Shown: positions 23,105-34,803 of the stretch, piece after piece
Layout: each line of letters starts with the position of its first letter
Numbering within the stretch: position 1 is the first letter of the stretch
Assembly (NCBI GenBank): GCA_037693485.1
Contig: CM075346.1
Span: forward strand, 104,142,501 to 104,206,500
Source of the DNA: Kitagawia praeruptora
Taxonomy: Eukaryota > Streptophyta > Magnoliopsida > Apiales > Apiaceae
Reading direction: 5' to 3'
Length of the DNA stretch: 64,000 nt
Program-made: the position numbers and the translations under genes
Notes under the pieces: model-generated
The model's database searches: none
The model's input: the letters and a program-made list of their open reading frames with translations, nothing else
Told to the model about the DNA's origin: nothing

Positions 23105-24846
23105 GATGGCACTGCACTCTGCCGTTTACGAGATGGTAGAGCTTTCTTCAATTTTTCTCTTCCTTGACAAAATATCTTTAAGAATTTTGCATAAGAGGGC
23201 ATCTCCGTAATAGCATCCATGAATGGAATATTGATATGTAGCTTCTGTAAAATTTCAAGGAATTTACCATACTTCTTCTCTAGCTTGGCTTGTGCCAACC
23301 TTTGTGGAAAAGAAACAAGTGGCACGTATGGTTTAAGAGGAACAGCTTCTGATTCTTTCTTTTCTTTTTCCACGACCTCTGGTTCTACCGGTTTCTCAGT
23401 TGCAATCTCCTCTTCACTTTCCTTAGCATTCACAACATTTTTGCTCACATTCAATTCCAGCTCTTTCAATTCTTTACCACTTCTCAAAGTTACAGCATTG
23501 ATATGGCCCCTTGACGGCTGCTTAGTTTGACCAGGAAGTTGGCCTGAAGGCTTATTAAGTTGGCTCAACTGTTGAGAAATTTGAGTGATCATGTTTTTCA
23601 TTAATTTGTTGTGAGCCTTTATCTCATTGATACTTGAATCAAAGTGCTCGTTCTTCTTCGATTGAGTAGAGATAAATCCTTCCATAAGACTTTCCAAGTG
23701 GGATTTCTGCGGCTGAGCTTGTTGAAAACCAGGAGGCTGAGAAAAATTATTCTGTGAAGATTGAGCTTGACCCTGATTGTTCCTGTAGGAGAAATTTGGT
23801 TGATCTCTCCAACCTGGATTGTACGTGTTGGAGTAAGGATTATACTGCGGCCTCTGGTTCTGATTGTAAAGAGCATTAGCCTGTTCAACTGCCATTCCAG
23901 AAGGATTGTATTGACAAGTAAGTTTGGTGTGTCCAACAACACCACATATCTCACATGAAGCAACAGTAGATGGAGTGCTTTTGGCATCCAATTGCTCAAT
24001 CTCTTTTACCATAGCCTGCATAGTGGTATTCAACATGGTTAGAGCATCAACATCATACTTACCACCCTTCTTAGGATGATTTCGATCACTGTAGGGATAA
24101 TTATCATTAGACGCTATCTCGTCTAATAAAGCTTTCGCATCCTCAGTACTCTTCTTCATAATAGAACCACCAGAAGAAGCATCAACAAAATTTTGGAATT
24201 CTTGTGTTAACCCATTATAGAATGTCTGGATCAACAACCAGTCAGGAATTCCATGGTGAGGGCATTGTCTTTGAAGTCGCTTAAATTTTCTCCAAGCATC
24301 ATGAAGTGACTCGTTATCATCTTGACGAAAATTAGATATTTCATTCCTAAGCTTTGAAGTCTTCTTCTGACTGAAGAATTTTAGTAGAAAAGCCTTCGCA
24401 AGACTATCCCAAGTAGTGAACGTGTTTGATTCTTCATCCTTCAACCAATCTTTTGCTGCATCTCGGAGAGAAAATGGAAATAATCGCAGCTTAACAGCTT
24501 CATCACTTACATTGGTCATCTTTATCGTATCACACTTCTCCAGAAAACTCTCTAGATGATCAACATGATTTTCATTGGACAGTCCTGCGAAAGAATCATT
24601 AGAGATGAATTGGATGAACTGAGGCTTGAGTTCAAAGTGTGTAGTTGTGACTGCTGGTCTGACAATACTGGAGAGTATGCCTGTAGCATCTGGCATACCA
24701 TGCTCCCTAAGAGCTTTAGCTGTTGTATCACCCATAACTTCCTTATCCTTGTTTTTCCTTCGCTTGCCTGCTTGCCTTCTTGTTGTAGCTTCAATTTCAG
24801 GATCAAGAGCAATTAAATTTTCAGTACCTGAACTTCGAGTGTGCAT
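23077..24846 (-). CDS. gag: Athila F Gag (589 aa)
   Basis: Intact ORF starting MHTRSSGTE, about 115 bp inside the PBS, the usual place and start for Athila gag. The retrotransposon gag domain (about residues 70-260) includes LFPFSLRDAAKDWL and FLLKFFSQ. A CCHC zinc knuckle follows (CEICGVVGHTKLTC, about residues 296-309), then an Asn/Gln/Tyr-rich segment and a basic C-terminus. Gag forms the virus-like particle and binds RNA. Being open it might still be made, but the C-terminus runs into the pol frameshift. Confidence 0.85.
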   Translation of the reverse strand: MHTRSSGTENLIALDPEIEATTRRQAGKRRKNKDKEVMGDTTAKALREHGMPDATGILSSIVRPAVTTTHFELKPQFIQFISNDSFAGLSNENHVDHLESFLEKCDTIKMTNVSDEAVKLRLFPFSLRDAAKDWLKDEESNTFTTWDSLAKAFLLKFFSQKKTSKLRNEISNFRQDDNESLHDAWRKFKRLQRQCPHHGIPDWLLIQTFYNGLTQEFQNFVDASSGGSIMKKSTEDAKALLDEIASNDNYPYSDRNHPKKGGKYDVDALTMLNTTMQAMVKEIEQLDAKSTPSTVASCEICGVVGHTKLTCQYNPSGMAVEQANALYNQNQRPQYNPYSNTYNPGWRDQPNFSYRNNQGQAQSSQNNFSQPPGFQQAQPQKSHLESLMEGFISTQSKKNEHFDSSINEIKAHNKLMKNMITQISQQLSQLNKPSGQLPGQTKQPSRGHINAVTLRSGKELKELELNVSKNVVNAKESEEEIATEKPVEPEVVEKEKKESEAVPLKPYVPLVSFPQRLAQAKLEKKYGKFLEILQKLHINIPFMDAITEMPSYAKFLKIFCQGREKLKKALPSRKRQSAVPSCKMIFQRS

Positions 24847-24960
24847 GCAACAAAAGAACTAGACACAATGATCAAATAACAAGGGAATAATAGCCAAAGC
24901 AACTCAACGAAACAACTTAGCTAAATCAATTCAAAAATTAACTAATCTAACACTGCTTTA

Positions 24961-24978
24961 TCCCCGGCAGCGGCGCCA
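24961..24978 (-). promoter_or_regulatory. Primer binding site of Athila F (tRNA-Asp)
   Basis: Minus strand TGGCGCCGCTGCCGGGGA, 6 nt from the LTR end. It complements the 3' end of plant tRNA-Asp with one mismatch (family knowledge of Athila priming). Confidence 0.85.
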
Positions 24979-24984
24979 AAAATT

Positions 24985-26282
24985 TGACAAGGCCGTCGCG
25001 TGCCTATCAAATATTAATATCTAACTAATCCTTCTAACAATGTAGTCGGGTAAGTCAGAGTCGATCCCACAGAGACAAACGTATCAATCACCAGTTATTT
25101 CTGATTTAATTCGGCTAAGCAAGTAACACAATAAATATTGAGAGATTATTAAAGTAATTTTATACTAAAGAGAATTGTGTTTGTATTAATCAAATATTAA
25201 AAAAAACATCCAGAGTTAAGTATCCCCACTAGCATGAATTAATGCAATCATGAATTTCCTCCCCAAATAATCAGATATATTACTCAAAAGGAAATATGCG
25301 CCCTATAAATACCAATAACCCCTCTCGAGTATTAATGGCTTATCTTAAAATACAATCAAACCTATTCTCATGGTATCATGTAATTTAGAGACATTAATCA
25401 CAACACCCTAATTTCCTAACAATCCATTCAACCTATTCTCATGGAGAATTTCATGTTCTTATTGGATAAATCACAACAATCTAAATCCAACTCTCGCTGA
25501 TAATTAGATATTGGTTCAAATAATACACATAATCACGTCTGATTTGTATTTGTTAATTTAAACAACTCAATAAACAAGAGCAATTAAACAATCAATTTAG
25601 GGGAATTGGAAATTCACACATTAATCATAACTAGGGTTCAACTTAACCCTAGATTAATAATCTACTCACTCATAATTAAACTAGCAAAACACAAATAATA
25701 ATAAGAACACATAATTAATCTATTATTGAGAATAGAGAAGAAACCTTCAATCTTTAATCTTTGCACAAGAAGAAAAATCGCTCTCCTCTCTCCCTCTGTG
25801 TATCTATACGTACGTATGTATCCCCCTAATAATAATAATCTCTAATGTTTTTATATGTCTCTAATAAAAATATTTTACAAGTACGTTTCCAAAACTGAAT
25901 AGATTTCCAAGGAAAATTCATAGTTGACTCTTCCCAAGTAATTCTGGGCCGCTCCAGTTGTAATATGACATCTGGACCATCTTAGAATGATAGATAATTT
26001 AATTATCTTCGCGTGGGCTGTTAAATCGATTAATTCTGACTTATAGAACTCGAGATATGACCCAAATAGTGAAGTACACGCGTGCAGCCCAACAAATCCG
26101 AATTTCCTTCTAATAAATCTCCAAATTAATCTCTTTATTCTCCAATCCTTCCAAATTTAGAATTTCCTTGCTTCCTACAATAAAACATTAAAATCTATTA
26201 AATAAAAATTCAATTAAATGCAAAATACAATAAATATGAGGAATATAATCATGTAATATATATATAAATATACACTCTATCA
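24985..26282 (-). repeat. 5' LTR of Athila F (1298 bp)
   Basis: Partner of 15725-17024. It is flanked on the inner side by the PBS. On the outer side it is followed not by target DNA but by the element's own PPT, which shows a tandem arrangement. Confidence 0.92.
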
Positions 26283-26586
26283 AACATCCCCATACTTAGC
26301 ATTTGCACGTCCTCGGGCAAATAAAGAAATTAAAATTATTCTAACTAACATCACTTTCGTAGATGACACGATTGCATTGAGCATATGCAACAAGCCGTTA
26401 AACCCCTAGGTAGCCCTAGTAGGACGAGTGTTGTCTCGTGAGGGTTTATAGAAGATATACCCACAAAATCAAATATTTTCAATCACCAAGTCTTAAACAT
26501 GCAAAAATTCATAGTACTCCACATATGCAAACCTCAATCACACAACAATCTGAGAAGATCTGAAAGTACACCACTTGCACAAAACA
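26283..26586 (-). repeat. Remnant of a second tandem Athila copy
   Basis: 304 bp matching 17025-17327 (PPT and conserved 3' block). It ends at AAAACA, where copia B pol starts. The junction bases are shared by both partners (six-base microhomology). Confidence 0.85.
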
Positions 26587-27372
26587 TTATATCTGGTCTA
26601 CTTGTAGTTAAATATAACAATGAGCCTATCATGCCTCTATAACTAGTATTATCCACACTCTTTCCCTTAGGATCAGAGTCTAGTTTAGTGGCTGTTGCCA
26701 TGGGTGTTTTTGCAACTGCACAGTCTTGAAAGTCAAACCTTCTTAAAAGATCTTTGATATACTTTGACTGATTAATGAAAATACCAGTCTCAGTCTGTTT
26801 GACCTGCAAGCCTAAGAAATAATTTAATTCACCCATCATGCTCATCTGATACTTAGACTACATAAGCTTGCTAAACTTAGCACACAACTTTTCATTAGTA
26901 GAGCCAAATATGATATCATCAACATAAACTTGAACTAAAAGCAATTCACCTTTTATCTTTCTAAAGAATAGAGTTTTGTCAATTGTACCTCTTGTGAAGC
27001 CATTTTCAAGAAGAAATTTAGACAAAGTCTCATACCATGCTCTTGGTGCCTGCTTTAGTCCATAGATTGCCTTGTCAAGTTTGTAGACATGATTTGGAAA
27101 CTTTGGATCAACAAATCCAGGTGGTTGCTCCACATACACTTCTTCATCCAGATTGCCATTTAGAAAAGCACTCTTTACATCCATCTGGTATACCTTGAAT
27201 TTTGAATGAGCTGTAAATGCAAGAAACATCCTGATTGCTTCCAATCTTGCTACAGGTGCAAAGGTCTCATCATAATCAATGCCTTCTTCCTGAGAGTAAC
27301 CCTTGGCCACCAGTATTGCTTTGTTTCTTACAATCATACCAGATTCATCTAGCTTGTTTCTGAAAACCCATT
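26587..27372 (-). pseudogene. RT part of copia B pol
   Basis: Minus strand RT from WVFRNK-like start (27372) through QMDVKSAFLNG, the YVDD motif near 26920 and GSLLYLTTSRPDIM. One stop lies near 26857, just after the KLM residues. It is cut at the left by the junction with F and at the right by the LTR of C. It is closely similar to A positions about 1115-1900. Confidence 0.9.
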
Positions 27373-27875
27373 TGTTAGATATTGATTCAAGTGATATCAG
27401 GATCTAGGTTGTTACTGATCAAGATACTGATGCTGATGTCATCAGTAATACGATGTCAGTATGAAGGTATTATCAGTATTAGAAGCTGGTCAGGATTACG
27501 TGAAGATTCTCATCAGACCAGAGATCAAGGAAGATTGATATGTCGGTTCCTAATTTATAGGAAGGCAGCTATCATACAGGATATGCATTTAGAGTAATAT
27601 GTAATTGATTTAGAATATCTTGTAATTGATAGTGTAGCTGTGTATGCTATATAAACAGAGTTTAGGTTTTACATTATTGTAATCGCTTACACGAGTTATC
27701 TTGTAACCTAGCAGCTCTTAAGAACATAAGAATTTCTTAAGAGAGTTTGTAACAGTTTTATATCAGAATTAATAAAGCTGTTATTGATTCATACTTGTGT
27801 TATTTCTGTTTAAGTCGAAAATCTTATACAATTGTATTCAACCCCCCTTCTACAATTGTTAATTACTGGGCAACA
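27373..27875 (+). repeat. 5' LTR of copia C (503 bp)
   Basis: Begins TGTTAGATAT right after the broken B pol and ends GGGCAACA just before the PBS. It holds ATCAGGAT motifs, a TATATAAA box (27648-27655) and the C-run TTCAACCCCCC near the end. No second copy is in the window. Confidence 0.85.
27648..27655 (+). promoter_or_regulatory. TATA box in LTR of copia C
   Basis: TATATAAA lies about 220 bp before the LTR end, in a position similar to that in LTR A. Confidence 0.6.
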
Positions 27876-27877
27876 AT

Positions 27878-27889
27878 TGGTATCAGAGC
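27878..27889 (+). promoter_or_regulatory. Primer binding site of copia C (tRNA-iMet)
   Basis: TGGTATCAGAGC lies two bases after the LTR and complements the 3' end of plant initiator methionine tRNA, the standard copia primer. Confidence 0.9.
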
Positions 27890-27924
27890 AAAACTGATTA
27901 ATAGTAATCAGAAACGATCTTAAG

Positions 27925-30252
27925 ATGTCGACAAGCAAGTATGAAAGCATTAAGATTCCCATTCTCAAGAAGACTGAGTATCCAACATGGAAGGTGAAGA
28001 TGTTAATGTATCTGGAAGCTACTGATCCTGACTATCTTGACAGGATCAATGATGGACCATTTCTTCCAACAAGATTAGTTGCAAGAACTGAAACTGTTGC
28101 TGAACATTATATCATCAAGGCAAAGAGTGAGTGGACTCCAGAAGAAAAGGCTCAAGTGCTCAAAGATGCAAAGGTAAAAAATATTTTACACAACAGTCTT
28201 GATAATGTCATGTCAAATAGGGTCATAGCATGCAAGACTGCAAAGGAAATTTGGGATACTTTGGAAACTCAATGTCAAGGCACTGAATCTATCAAAAGAA
28301 ACAGAAGGGCTCTGTTGATTCAGGAGTATGAGCAGTTCGATGCTAGATCTGATGAAAGCCTTACTGATATCTATGATAGATTTCTAACACTGCTGAATAA
28401 TCTATCTCTAGTAGGCAAAGAGTATGATCCAGAGGATTCAAAAACCAAGTTTCTAAGAGCTCTAACTGAGGAGTGGGATACTCAAGCTTCAATCATAAGG
28501 CATCAATATGATCTGAAGATGCTGTCTCTTGATGAAATCTATGGGATGCTAAGAACCTATGCTCTTGAGGTTCAACAGAGAAAGAACAAGAAAAATGTCA
28601 AAGCAAAATCTGTTGCTTTGAATGTTGAATCAAAATCAAAAGGAAAAGTTAAAGAAGGTTCTACAAGAAAAAGTAGAGTTGTGGAGTCAATTCCTGATGA
28701 CTCATCATCAGATACTGATGCTAAGTCTGATTTTGATACTGATGATGACTCTACTGATTCTGATATGATGGAGATGGTAGCTATGATAGTCAAGGGCTTC
28801 AAGAAGATGAAGTTCAGAAAGGCTAGGAAGCAAGGAAGGTTCCAGAAGAAAACCTTCAATGCTGACAAAGACAGGTACAAGAAGAAAGATGACAAAAGCA
28901 GCAAATTTGACAAGTCAAAAGTCAGATGCTACAACTGTGATGGAATGGGTCATTTTGCAACTGAGTGCAAAAAGGCAAAGACCAAAGCTCTTATCTCATC
29001 AAGCAAGGATTGGATGGACTCTTCCTCAGAATCTGAAGAAGAAGAGGTAAATTATGCACTAATGGCCAATACTGATGAGACTGTTGCTGCTGCTAAATCT
29101 AAGGTATCTGAAACCTTGTTTGATTTTGATACAAATAATGTCTCTGAGTTAAGGTCTTTTCTTAAGTCTCTGCATATCAGCTTTAAGAGTCAATCTCTTG
29201 AAAACACTAGAATAAAATCTCAGATGGCAGAGGTAACTAAAATAAATGATCATTTAGAAGCTGAGTTAATTTTCTTTCAGGAAGTTCAAACAGAATGTGA
29301 TAATGCTAAACACATGAAACTTGAAATAGAGTTTAAATGTAAAGAACTTGAAATGCAACTTAAGGATGCTAATGAAAAACTCAGAACTTGGACACACTCT
29401 GGAACAAAAACTCATGAGATAATTACAGATAAAAACTGGAAAGAATGTCTAGGTTATAAGCCAGAGAATGAGAAAAAGAACAAGGAAAAGGTTGTTTCAT
29501 CAAATTCAGGAAGAGTTGTTATTAATGACTCGACAAATCCAAAAACCTATAGATATGTTACAGACAGTACAAAGACTAAATTAAAGCCTGTGAATTATGT
29601 GTATCCAAAAAATTCCAAATCAATTACTGAAGAGGGATCCACTTCTGCACAGAATTCTAAATCAAAGTCTGTCTAAAACAAGAATGTAGGTCTTTTGTCA
29701 AAGAAACAACTGAGAGATAAAATCTGTGATGTGACAGATAAGAAGAGAGTCACTACTATCAAAAGAAATAGGAATGGTAAAGTTGGAATAAACAAGAAGA
29801 ATAATTATAAGTATATTCCAAATGCACCAAGAAAGACATGTTTTAATTGTGGTAACTCTAATCATCTTTCTATTGACTGCAGGAGGAGTAAGAAGAAGAC
29901 TACTGTTATTCCTAAGTCTGACATTAGGAATAGGACAGTATTTTATAAACCACAAAATCCCTGTTTTCATTGTGGTAGTAAATGGCATTCTATTTATATG
30001 TGTGAAGAATATCATAATTTGTACTACAATGTTTATGAACCATTGCCAAAGATCAATAAAAGTGCAAATTCTGGTAAAACAAAGAATGTGAATACTAAGA
30101 ATGCATTTGTTAATTCTGATAGTAACAAAATGAATTCTAAAGGAGGTAATTCTAAAGAAAACATTTTTGTTAAGAAAACTTCTGCTGCTAAAAATGTTAA
30201 ATTGCATGCTAAAAGAACCCAACAAGTGTGGGTTCTTAAAAATTCTAAGTGA
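27925..30252 (+). pseudogene. gag: Copia C gag with three zinc knuckles
   Basis: Frame from ATG 27925 with the copia gag domain (EYPTWKVKM; EIWDTLETQCQG), a CCHC knuckle (CYNCDGMGHFATEC, near 28927), an acidic and coiled-coil-like middle (about 29110-29400), then a stop at 29674. The same frame goes on from 29677 to TGA 30250 with two more knuckles (CFNCGNSNHLSIDC and CFHCGSKWHSIYMC). So one nonsense change splits an otherwise long gag. It would form particles and bind the RNA genome. The pol frame starts about 40 bp later in another register. Confidence 0.85.
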
Positions 30253-30290
30253 ATTCTTTGTGATTCTGATTGTAGGGCAGAAAGAAAAAT

Positions 30291-33200
30291 GTGTTAGTCA
30301 TGGATAGTGGATGTTCTGTGCACATGACTGGAGACAAAACCCTACTATCAGAATTTGAGGAAAAGGCTGGCCCACCTGTGTCTTATGGAGATGGCAACAT
30401 TGGACAAACTTTGGGATATGGTAGTATTATCATTGGAAATGTCATTATTGAAAAAGTAGCTCTGGTGAAAGGACTCAAACACAATTTGCTTAGTGTTAGT
30501 CAAATCACTGATAGAGGTTATCATGTCAACTTCTATGATACTCATTTTGAAGTAATCAACAAATCTTCAAGGAAGATTGCTTTAACTGGACAAAGACATG
30601 GTAACATTTATGAAGCTAACATCTATACCAATACTGATGGACACTCTACATGCCTCATCAGTAAAGCAACTGTAGATGAAAGTTGGAGTTGGCACAAGAA
30701 GCTTTCTCATCTAAACTTCAAAAATATTAATGAGTTGGTAAAGAAAGACTTAGTGAGAGGATTACCTAAGGTATTGAATACTCCAGATGGACATTGTGAT
30801 GCTTGTCAGAAAGCTAAACAAAGAAGGACATCTTTTAAGAGCAAAACAGAATCCTCAATTGATGACCCATATCACATGCTTCATCTTGACTTGTTTGGAC
30901 CAGTAAACATAATGTCCATTAGTAAGAAAAGATATACTCTAGTAATTGTTGATGAATATACTAGATTTACATGGGTGTATTTTCTGCACAGAAAGGACGA
31001 AACAGCTGAGATACTTTTGGATCATGTGAGACTTATTGAGACTGGCACAAAGTATAAAGTCAAGATTTTAAGAAGTGATAATGGAATTGAATTCAAGAAT
31101 TCAGTAATGGAAGAGTTCTGCAAATACAAAGGAATAGTTCAACAATTCTCAGCTCCAGGAACACCCCAGCAAAATGGAGTAGTTGAAAGAAAGAACAGAA
31201 CTCTTATTGAAGCAGGCAGAACTATGTTGGAGGAAGCTAAACTTCCTACATATTTCTGGGCAGAAGCAGTCAACACAGCATGCTACACTCAGAATATTAC
31301 ACTGATCAACAGACATGGTGTAACTCCTTATCAGATGATCAAGGAAAAGAAACCAAGTCTGAAGCATTTGCATGTATTTGGCTGTAAGTGCTTTGTTCTA
31401 AGACCTCATCCTGAACAGCTTGGAAAATTTGAGACTAAAGCAGATGAGGGCATCTTTATTGGCTATCCATCATCAAGAGCCTTTAAAGTCTACAATCTAA
31501 GAACAAAGACAGTCATGGAGTCTATAAATGTATCTTTCGATGATAAGAAGATTACAGGAATTTCTGAAGACTTACATGATGATTTGATTTTTGCAAATGA
31601 AGCTACCAAGAATTCTGATAAAATCTTGTCAGATACTGATAGTCCATCATTTCCTGACGATCCAAACATTCCTGATGAAACACGGGTTATTGATGGGAAT
31701 GCAAATGTTGAGGGGGAGCAACATCAAGAGACCATCAACACTGAATCAAATCAAACATCAGGAGGAGATTCATCAGAAATAGATTCAAGTGACAATTCTG
31801 ATAGAAGATCAGAAACAGATAGCAATATCTCAGGGGGAGCTTCTAGCAACAATAGTTCTTTTGAAGATAACATCAATCCAGGGGGAGCATCAAATTATAG
31901 GAATGATCTACCACCAGCAAGGAAATGGACTAAAAGTCATACTCCTGATTTAATTATTGGGAATCCTGAAGTAGGTGTCAAAACCAGAAGTGCAACTCAA
32001 AATGAATGTCTATATCATAACTTTCTGTCAAAGGAGGAACCTAAGAAAGTTGAAGATGCACTCAAAGATGCGGATTGGGTTATGGCTATGCAAGAAGAAC
32101 AAAATGAGTTTGAAAGAAATGAAGTCTGGAAACTTGTACCAAGGCCAAAAGGAAGGTCAATTGTAGGTACAAAGTGGGTATTTAGGAACAAGACAGATTC
32201 AGATGGCACCATTATTAGAAATAAAGCAAGACTAGTTGCAAAGGGATATTCTCAACAAGAAGGAATAGACTATGATGAGACATTTGCTCCTGTTGCAAGA
32301 TTGGAAGCCATCAAAATCTTTCTAGCATATGCAGCCCATAAGAAGTTTAAAGTTTTCCAGATGGATGTGAAAAGTGCTTTTCTCAATGGAGAATTAGAAG
32401 AGGAAGTTTATGTTGAACAACCTCCTGGCTTCGTTGATTCAAAACATCCAGATTATATCTACAGACTGGATAAAGCACTTTATGGACTAAAGCGAGCTCG
32501 AAGAGCCTGGTATGAGACTTTGGCTCAATTCTTACTGGAAAGTGGATTTAAAAGAGGTACAATTGATAAAACCTTGTTTTATTTGAATCATGGTAAGAAT
32601 TTGCTGTTAGTTCAAATTTGTGTTGATGATATCATTTTTGGGTCAACTAACTCCAAATTATGTGAGAAGTTTTCAAAGCTAATGCAGTCCAGATATCAAA
32701 TGAGCATGATGGGAGAGATGAGCTATTTCTTAGGTCTACAAGTTAAGCAGACTGATGATGGGATTTTTATCAATCAGTCAAAATACACAAAGAATCTTTT
32801 GAAAAAGTTTAACATGCAAGACAGCTCTACTGCATCAACTCCCATAGCTACAGCTACCAAGCTTGATCCTAATCAAGGTACTAAGGTAGATGTAACTAAT
32901 TACAGAGGTATGATTGGCTCACTGCTGTATCTAACTGCTAGTAGACTAGATATCATGTATGTAACCTGTCTATGTGCAAGATTTCAGGCTGAACCCAGAG
33001 AACCACATCTTATAGCTGTAAAAAGGATTTTCAGATACTTGAAAGGCACACCATCTCTTGGCCTTTGGTATGCTAGAGAATCTGATTTTAATTTATGTGG
33101 TTATTCAGATGCTGATTTTGCAGGCTGTAAAATAGACAGAAAAAGTACTTCAGGCAGTTGTCAGTTTCTTGGAGGAAGACTTGTTTCTTGGTTTAGTAAA

Positions 33201-33566
33201 AAGCAAAAGTCTATCTCTACATCAACTGTAGAAGCTGAGTACATTGCTACAGGAAGCTGTTGTGCTCAGATCATGTGGATGAGAAATCAGCTAATGGACT
33301 ATGGTTTGTCATATTCAAAAATACCTATTTATTGTGATAACCAAAGTGCTATTGCTATGACATGAAATCCAGTGCAGCATTCTCTTACTAAGCATATCAG
33401 TATAAAATATCATTTCATAAGAGAGCAAGTAATGGAAGGGACAATTGAGTTACACTTTGTTCCTACTGATCAACAGCTAGCTGATATATTCACCAAGCCA
33501 CTTCCTGAAGCTACGTTTACAAAGTTGGTGAATGAACTGGGAATGATAAACTATGATAGTTTCTGA
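30291..33566 (+). pseudogene. Copia C pol: protease, integrase, RT, RNase H
   Basis: Open for 1,024 codons, then one TGA (33363-33365), then the last 66 codons to 33566. Protease: VMDSGCSVHMTG. Integrase: zinc region HKKLSHLNF..CDACQ, catalytic Asp in HLDLFGP, Asp in RSDNG, Glu in GVVERKN. RT: QMDVKSAFLNG; the active site is CVDD where the family has YVDD, and RAR replaces the usual QAP before RAWYE. RNase H: GYSDADFAGC and EAEYIA. These substitutions and the stop suggest an inactive enzyme. The GTG at 30291 is only the frame start. Confidence 0.9.
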
Positions 33567-34043
33567 GAACAGAGAAAAATCAGATACTGATACTCGTCGA
33601 ATCCTGATGTATGTCAAATCCTGATGAAAAGTCAATCCTGACTTTAGTCAAACATCGAATATTGATGCGACGTTTCACTTATCAGTAATATTTTTAGTAC
33701 TTTGTCTACTGCTCTGTTTTCCTCATATACTTGTGACTATTGAACTTGTTAATAAGGTGATTACTTTGATTAGTTTTCATGATTATTTCTTTAAGTTCAG
33801 TTATTTGAATAACAAGTTCAATGCAGATAACAATGAATAAGATTAGAGAAATAAGTTTTTCATTGATAATAACAAAGAGATTACATTTATAAATTACATC
33901 TTTTTGTTCTCTATCTACTAATCTATTCAACAGGAAATAAAGTCCAAACCACTCCATTGTTAGCAGCTATCCCAGATCCCATCTTTGCCACTTTGTTTGG
34001 GTGGAGATTGATAGGGATAAGGTTATTTTTGCTGACATATTCA
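33567..34043 (+). other. Spacer after copia C pol
   Basis: AT-rich, with three AATCCTGA(T/C) motifs at about 33597-33645. It includes the 3' flank of the antisense ORF. No credible ORF on the plus strand. Confidence 0.5.
33845..33905 (-). terminator. Possible poly(A) region of antisense gene in copia C
   Basis: On the minus strand the order ACAAAAAGATGTAA, TGTAATC, AATGAAAAAC matches the layout downstream of the antisense ORF of copia A/B. Inferred. Confidence 0.35.
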
Positions 34044-34301
34044 TTAACAATGGTTGATGGAGTTGAATGAGGATGCCTTAGATGAAAGCCATGCTAATGT
34101 TGCTTGAAGGGCAGCATCGATGTCAATCACTTTTGCAGGTTTTTCTTTCTCGATTTCCTCGAGACCTGCATCCATCTGCAACCAGAGAGTCTCAAGTTGT
34201 CTTTCCCAGTCAAAAGCATCAAACTCTTCACGAGTATAACTGAAGATATCTCTTTTCTCGACGAGATGAAGATTCTTTTATTTGATGGTAAGATTTGCCA
34301 T
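34044..34301 (-). pseudogene. Antisense ORF of copia element C, one stop
   Basis: Minus-strand frame of 85 codons from ATG 34301 to TAA 34044, with a TAA at codon 8 (34278-34280). After that stop it stays open for 77 codons and is rich in Glu, Lys and Trp (EEFDAFDWERQLETLWLQ). It is at the same place and orientation as the antisense ORF of A/B, between RNase H and the env-like ORF, but I cannot align the two proteins with confidence. A TATA-like box lies about 95 bp upstream. Function unknown. Confidence 0.45.
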
Positions 34302-34392
34302 CTCTGTACTAAGATATTTTGTGAGAAAAGCTTTTGGTTTGCAGGAGAGAAGAAGAAATAGAAGGGTTAAAAAGTAAGTGGACAAGTCTCTA

Positions 34393-34403
34393 GGATTAAA
34401 TAG
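34393..34403 (-). promoter_or_regulatory. TATA-like box for antisense ORF of copia C
   Basis: On the minus strand CTATTTAATCC lies about 95 bp before the ATG at 34301. It is a weaker match than in A/B. Confidence 0.35.
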
Positions 34404-34585
34404 AGAAGAGTGGAACGAGAATATTTCTGGTGTTAGTACCAGGTATTTTTTAGGATTGTGATGTTTTAATTTCTTTAATTAAAACAAAATTACCTTGTTT
34501 TATTTTTTACAATCTTATTTCTCAAATAATTCGGGCGCGTGTATTGTACTCAGTTGGGTATATACATACAGTTTGTAAATCGTGT

Positions 34586-34591
34586 CACGTG
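34586..34591. promoter_or_regulatory. G-box (CACGTG) in divergent spacer of copia C
   Basis: CACGTG in GTGTCACGTGCGG lies between the antisense ORF and the env-like ORF, matching the placement of the G-box in A (3596-3601). Confidence 0.45.
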
Positions 34592-34803
34592 CGGTTATTA
34601 CCACTCATACACGTAATTTTGTCCATTACCTATGTGTGCACGAGTAGATTGCTGACATCTGTCTTTGAGAAATCATTAGTTATGTTTATAATCAATTTAG
34701 TTTTCTAAATTGATTCTTTTATTCTCACAGTATCAGTATTGTATCTTCTCTATCACTTTGTGCGAGCACAAACCCTAAATCGAAAATCACAAATTCCTAC
34801 TCA

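Larger units (their letters stand above)
15725..26586 (-). mobile_element. Athila-type Ty3/gypsy element F with partial tandem copy
   Basis: Minus-strand gypsy element. The 5' LTR is at 24985-26282, followed by a tRNA-Asp PBS, gag, protease-RT-RNase H-integrase, a long non-coding 3' region and the 3' LTR at 15725-17024. The gag (LFPFSLRDAAKDWL) and the protease motif CDLGAS are typical of Athila. On the right, 304 bp beyond the 5' LTR (26283-26586) repeat the element's own PPT and 3' region (17025-17327). So the structure was once LTR-internal-LTR-internal-LTR, as formed by unequal recombination. No 5-bp target duplication is visible, as expected after loss of the right end. Confidence 0.9.
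9878..27372 (-). mobile_element. Copia element B (same family as A, inverted), split by F and truncated by C
   Basis: Reverse-strand copy of the A family. Read 5' to 3' on the minus strand: RT from 27372, interruption by Athila element F (26586-15725), end of RNase H (15724-15651), antisense ORF, env-like ORF, PPT and 3' LTR (10624-9878). Everything upstream of mid-RT is missing, because copia C starts at 27373 and no further B sequence appears after C. With A it forms an inverted repeat with arms of several kb. Confidence 0.9.
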
